Assembly: GCA_035380045.1 (NCBI GenBank)
Contig: DAOSWM010000089.1
Coordinates: 1 to 10,112 of the forward strand
DNA length: 10,112 nucleotides
Direction: 5' to 3'
DNA from: DAOSWM01 sp035380045
GTDB lineage: Bacteria > Bacteroidota > Bacteroidia > Bacteroidales > Tenuifilaceae
The notes beneath the pieces are model-generated. The model did no database searches, had not been told where the DNA came from, and saw only the letters and a program-made list of their open reading frames with translations. The translations under genes were made by a program, and so were the position numbers. Positions 7,796 to 10,112 of this stretch are shown here, piece by piece. Position 1 is the first letter of the stretch. The number at the start of each line of letters is the position of its first letter.

Positions 7796-8130
7796 AAAAA
7801 AGAGATGTTGTTTCGACAGGCTCAACAACTATCCACATTTAGCCGAGGTGGCAAAGAAAAAATTGTTATTAAGTTCGAATTGAAGGTGTTTCATTAAACT
7901 CACTGTGTGACACCGAAAAAGACCCTGTGAAACTCTGTGATATTAATAATATATTGTACCACAGTGTGTCACATTGGAAGCACAGAGTTCCACTGAGTAA
8001 TAAACCAAATCCTATTTGGCTATTGAGAAACTCGCTAGTCGAACATTTTAGTAGGTTTACCAAGCTGCGGTTGGCTGTGCCCGATTAAATAAGTCAGCCC
8101 CAAGTGCAATCTCCGTCGAATTGGAGAAAT
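7796..8130. repeat. Tandem direct repeat, unit 2 (335 bp, identical to unit 1)
   Basis: This is an exact copy of 7461-7795 at an offset of 335 bases, with the same internal palindromes. No difference was found by reading both units side by side. Perfect identity in non-coding DNA points to a recent duplication, or to an assembly duplication. Both boundaries fall at the A-run plus TTTCGACAGGCTCAAC hairpin, which could have been the site of unequal recombination. Confidence 0.93.
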
Positions 8131-8168
8131 AAAAAAGAGATGGTGTTTCGACAGGCTCAACAACCATC
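8131..8168. repeat. Partial third repeat copy (first 38 bases only)
   Basis: It matches the first 38 bases of units 1 and 2 with two substitutions (G at 8143, C at 8165), then diverges. The hairpin sequence therefore occurs three times at 335-bp intervals, bounding two identical inserts. The two substitutions distinguish this copy and fit it into a stronger hairpin with the following bases (see the terminator). Confidence 0.88.
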
Positions 8169-8173
8169 TCTTT
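8134..8173 (-). terminator. Rho-independent terminator of gltX, built from a repeat copy
   Basis: On the - strand, 17 bases after the gltX stop codon, AAAGAGATGGT and ACCATCTCTTT form a perfect 11-bp stem (8163-8173 with 8134-8144). The loop contains TTGAGCCTGTCGAA. The stem runs into TTTTTTATTT, a classic U-tract. Read on the + strand the stem is followed by a weaker T-rich stretch, so it might also stop transcription from the DUF4249 side. Confidence 0.8.
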
Positions 8174-8190
8174 AATAAATTTTGAGAATC

Positions 8191-9717
8191 TTATTGTAAT
8201 ACTTTCACGGCAGCGTTAATTCTACTTACCGTTTCCTCCTTACCAAGAAGTTCGCAAATATCAGCCACACCTGGACCTTTCGATTCGCCAACTAAGCTTA
8301 ATCGGATGGCGTTCATAACTTTGCCCATGCCATGCCCCTTCTCGTTTATGTAACCTTTAATTGCGGTCTCAATTTCTGGTGAAGTGTAGGTTGAAACACT
8401 TTCAACAATCTGAGCAACCTCATTCATTATTGCTGATGTATCCTCCTTCCAGAATTTTTTAACAGTTGCCTCGTCGTACGATTTTGGTGCCTCGAAGAAG
8501 AATGAAGCCTGATCCCAGATTTCGTGAACAAAGTTCACACGCTCCTTCACCAATCCTACAATTTTTTCAACCTTTGCTGCATCAGCATTAATTCCTTTGC
8601 CTTCAAGAATTTTTGCAAATTCCCGTGAAATTTCAGCATCACTTTTTTTGGTAATGTACTGATGGTTGAACCATTTTGCTTTCTCGGGATCGAACCTTGC
8701 ACCCGATTTGTTCACTCTGTCGAGTGAGAAAAGATTTATCAGTTCTTCCATGCTGAAAATTTCCTGTTCGGTTCCAGAGTTCCAGCCTAAAAGTGCCAAA
8801 AGATTTACGAATGCTTCGGGCAGATATCCATCCTCACGGTAACCTCTGGAAACTTCGCCCTCAGCCGATTTCCACTGAAGTGGAAAAACCGGGAATCCCA
8901 ACTTATCGCCATCGCGTTTGCTTAACTTTCCGTTTCCGCTAGGTTTTAGTAGTAGTGGAAGATGCGCAAATTGTGGCATTTTGTCTGTCCATCCCAAAGC
9001 ACGGTAAAGAAGCACGTGAAGAGGTAACGATGGCAGCCACTCCTCGCCGCGAATTACGTGCGAAATTTCCATCAGGTAATCGTCCGTAACGTTTGCCAAA
9101 TGGTAGGTTGGAAGCATATCGGCACTTTTGAAAAGTACTTTATCATCGAGGGTTGATGTGTTAACTTTAATTTCTCCGCGGATTAAATCGTTCATCACAA
9201 CCTCTTCGTTCTCCGGCATCATAAATCGAACTACCCACTGCTCTCCGCTTTCTATTCTTTTCTTCACTTCGTCAGCAGGAAGTGCCAATGAGGTTTTCAT
9301 TCTGTTTCTAACCTGATATCCGTAGGTAAAAGCTTCGCCTTTTGATTCGGCCTCCTTGCGGAGCGTATCGAGTTCTTCGGCGGTATCGAATGCGTAGTAA
9401 GCGTTTCCCGATTCTACCAGCTTATCGGCGTACTGCTTGTAAATTTCCTTGCGCTCACTCTGGCGGTAGGGTGCGTGGGGTCCGCCTTCGGCAACTCCCT
9501 CATCAATATTAATTCCGCACCACTTCAACGATTCGTTGATATACTCTTCGGCACCAGGAACAAACCGCTGTGAATCGGTATCCTCAATTCGGAGGATAAA
9601 TTGTCCGCCTTGTTGGCGGGCAAAAAAGTAGTTGAACAAAGCGGTACGAACTCCGCCAATATGAAGTGGCCCGGTTGGACTTGGGGCAAAACGAACACGA
9701 ACTTTTGATTGCGACAT
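8191..9717 (-). CDS. gltX: Glutamyl-tRNA synthetase (class I)
   Basis: The enzyme charges tRNA-Glu with glutamate using ATP in the cytoplasm, an essential step of translation, also feeding tetrapyrrole synthesis in bacteria that use the C5 route. It has 508 residues, within the normal range. The class I signature HIGH appears as PSPTGPLHIGG (His at residue 19), followed by the glutamate-pocket segment LRIEDTDSQR (about 42-51). The KMSKS-equivalent loop is KLSKR at 264-268. The catalytic domain covers about 1-330 and the helical anticodon-binding domain follows to the end (FVHEIWDQASFFFEAP, GHGMGKVMNAIRLSLVG). The zinc-binding CxC that E. coli has after its 'NAYY' segment is absent here: residues 105-111 read NAYYAFD. 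The ATG at 9717 is supported by a -7 promoter box just upstream and an MSQSKVRVRFAPSPTG start typical of the family. It stands alone, divergent from no visible gene and convergent with the DUF4249 gene. Whether it is discriminating cannot be told by eye. Confidence 0.98.
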   Translation of the reverse strand: MSQSKVRVRFAPSPTGPLHIGGVRTALFNYFFARQQGGQFILRIEDTDSQRFVPGAEEYINESLKWCGINIDEGVAEGGPHAPYRQSERKEIYKQYADKLVESGNAYYAFDTAEELDTLRKEAESKGEAFTYGYQVRNRMKTSLALPADEVKKRIESGEQWVVRFMMPENEEVVMNDLIRGEIKVNTSTLDDKVLFKSADMLPTYHLANVTDDYLMEISHVIRGEEWLPSLPLHVLLYRALGWTDKMPQFAHLPLLLKPSGNGKLSKRDGDKLGFPVFPLQWKSAEGEVSRGYREDGYLPEAFVNLLALLGWNSGTEQEIFSMEELINLFSLDRVNKSGARFDPEKAKWFNHQYITKKSDAEISREFAKILEGKGINADAAKVEKIVGLVKERVNFVHEIWDQASFFFEAPKSYDEATVKKFWKEDTSAIMNEVAQIVESVSTYTSPEIETAIKGYINEKGHGMGKVMNAIRLSLVGESKGPGVADICELLGKEETVSRINAAVKVLQ

Positions 9718-9736
9718 GGTTTAATAATTTTGGGTG

Positions 9737-9744
9737 CAAAGATA
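9737..9744 (-). promoter_or_regulatory. gltX: Probable -7 promoter box (TATCTTTG) of gltX
   Basis: On the - strand TATCTTTG matches TAnnTTTG exactly and ends 19 bases before the gltX ATG. This implies a short 5' leader of roughly a dozen bases, normal for Bacteroidota housekeeping genes. No clear -33 TTTG is seen at the standard spacing. Confidence 0.6.
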
Positions 9745-9879
9745 GCAATTTGGGTTGAAACATTGAGGAACGTACATTTAATGGATGTTTCGTAATGAAT
9801 ATTAATTGTAAATTGCATTTGTAGATTTGTTTTTTAAGGAAATCAACCAGCAGTGTCCGATTAATTTTATTAGCATAAA

Positions 9880-9921
9880 AAATATTCTTCGATACACTTC
9901 GATTCTCTCAGAATGACAGTT
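9880..9921 (-). repeat. GTCATTCTGAG-type dispersed repeat, - orientation
   Basis: Read on the - strand it runs CTGTCATTCTGAGAGAATCG and continues AAGTGTATCGAAGAATATT. The GTCATTCTGAG head and CGAAGAAT tail are the ends of a short repeat common in Bacteroidota and other draft genomes. It forms the left half of the middle inverted pair in the nested element. Confidence 0.65.
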
Positions 9922-9938
9922 AATTAATTTTTATTTTA

Positions 9939-9995
9939 TAGGGGAAGGGAGGGGTTGGTGGCGGCCAAGCCGCCACCAACCCCTCCCTTCCCCTA
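9939..9995. repeat. Perfect GC-rich hairpin, 27-bp arms with CAA loop
   Basis: The left arm begins TAGGGGAAGGGAGGGG and ends GGTGGCGGC; the right arm is its exact complement. The loop is CAA at 9966-9968. It is strongly purine-rich on one arm, unlike the AT-rich surroundings. There is no T tract on either side, so it is not a typical terminator. It could extrude as a cruciform or form a very stable RNA hairpin. Confidence 0.93.
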
Positions 9996-10008
9996 AGAAC
10001 ATACAACA

Positions 10009-10038
10009 AACTGTCATTCTGAGCGAAGCGAAGAACTT
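10009..10038 (+). repeat. GTCATTCTGAG-type dispersed repeat, + orientation
   Basis: It reads CTGTCATTCTGAGCGAAGCG followed by AAGAACTT, the canonical form of the same short repeat seen in reverse at 9880-9921. The two copies share 15 perfect bases and then differ in their middle segment, so they are separate family members rather than a simple inverted duplication. Confidence 0.7.
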
Positions 10039-10044
10039 AGCGCA

Positions 10045-10068
10045 GCCTGCCTTTGTCGGCAGACAGGC
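10045..10068. repeat. Small GC-rich palindrome
   Basis: GCCTG (10045-10049) pairs with CAGGC (10064-10068), and inside it TGCC (10048-10051) can alternatively pair with GGCA (10058-10061). It follows the dispersed repeat directly and is probably part of the same repeat cluster. Confidence 0.5.
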
Positions 10069-10112
10069 GATATCACTGAAGGTAATCTTTTTAAATTAGT
10101 CGGACACTATTG

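Larger units (their letters stand above)
9852..10108. repeat. 257-bp nested inverted-repeat element (possible non-autonomous mobile element)
   Basis: The ends are a 16-bp inverted repeat with one mismatch: AGTGTCCGATTAATTT (9852-9867) against the complement of 10093-10108. Inside is a second inverted pair, CTCAGAATGACAGTT (9907-9921) against 10009-10023, perfect over 15 bases. At the centre is a perfect hairpin with 27-base arms (9939-9965 and 9969-9995). The centres of the three levels lie within about 15 bases of each other. There is no ORF, and no target-site duplication is visible next to the outer repeats. Resemblance to a MITE is inference. The region 9745-9851 between the gltX promoter and this element shows nothing recognisable. 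Confidence 0.65.

Noticed and set aside
7534..8063. Identical 64-codon reading frames on the - strand in both tandem units
   Set aside because: They run through the palindromic pieces, have no start signal or family resemblance, and are duplicated only because the DNA is. Treated as non-coding.
7461..8168. CRISPR-like array (three repeats of about 38 bases at regular spacing)
   Set aside because: The two intervening sequences are identical and about 297 bases long, and no cas gene is nearby. This is a tandem duplication, not an array.
9525..9818. 97-codon reading frame on the - strand overlapping the start of gltX
   Set aside because: It overlaps the strongly conserved GltX N-terminus in another frame and contains its promoter; a shadow frame.
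9939..9995. Large hairpin as a rho-independent terminator
   Set aside because: There is no T tract on either side and no gene ends near it inside the window.

Overview
The window looks like a chromosomal segment of a Bacteroidota bacterium, probably of the Bacteroidales/Marinilabiliales side. The reasons are two TonB-dependent receptors with an N-terminal carboxypeptidase-regulatory-like domain, each paired with a DUF4249 lipoprotein (a gene pair characteristic of this phylum), TAnnTTTG-type promoter elements, AT-rich leaders without obvious Shine-Dalgarno sequences, and a zinc-site-less GltX. A fixed-length run of 100 N (3792-3891) shows this is a draft scaffold, possibly metagenome-derived.

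Layout: 1-513 is the 3' part of a small outer-membrane beta-barrel protein. It is followed closely by a DUF4249 lipoprotein (525-1418) and a TonB-dependent receptor (1423 to about 3984, interrupted by the gap), all on the + strand and spaced like one operon. After a 164-bp intergenic stretch with a likely -7 promoter box, a second TonB-dependent receptor (4149-6467) and a second DUF4249 lipoprotein (6472-7461) follow. The order is reversed relative to the first pair. From 7461 to 8168 there is no gene but a perfect 335-bp tandem duplication plus a partial third copy. gltX (glutamyl-tRNA synthetase) lies on the - strand (8191-9717), and the partial third repeat copy forms its terminator. From 9718 to the end there is no gene. 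After the gltX promoter comes a nested inverted-repeat element (9852-10108) with near-perfect 16-bp ends and a perfect 27-bp-arm hairpin at its centre.

How the genes work together: the two receptors should be 22-stranded outer-membrane gated pores energised by TonB/ExbBD, and the DUF4249 lipoproteins are their usual, functionally undefined partners. The substrate cannot be read from the sequence. gltX is an unrelated housekeeping gene.

The most unusual features are repeats rather than a new enzyme system. A 36-bp palindromic repeat sits in frame inside the signal peptide of the second DUF4249 gene. A hairpin sequence follows the apparent end of the first receptor and seems to extend it past its expected C-terminus. 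Several short palindromic repeat families occur in 10 kb. I see no convincing defence system, CRISPR array, transposase or biosynthetic cluster.
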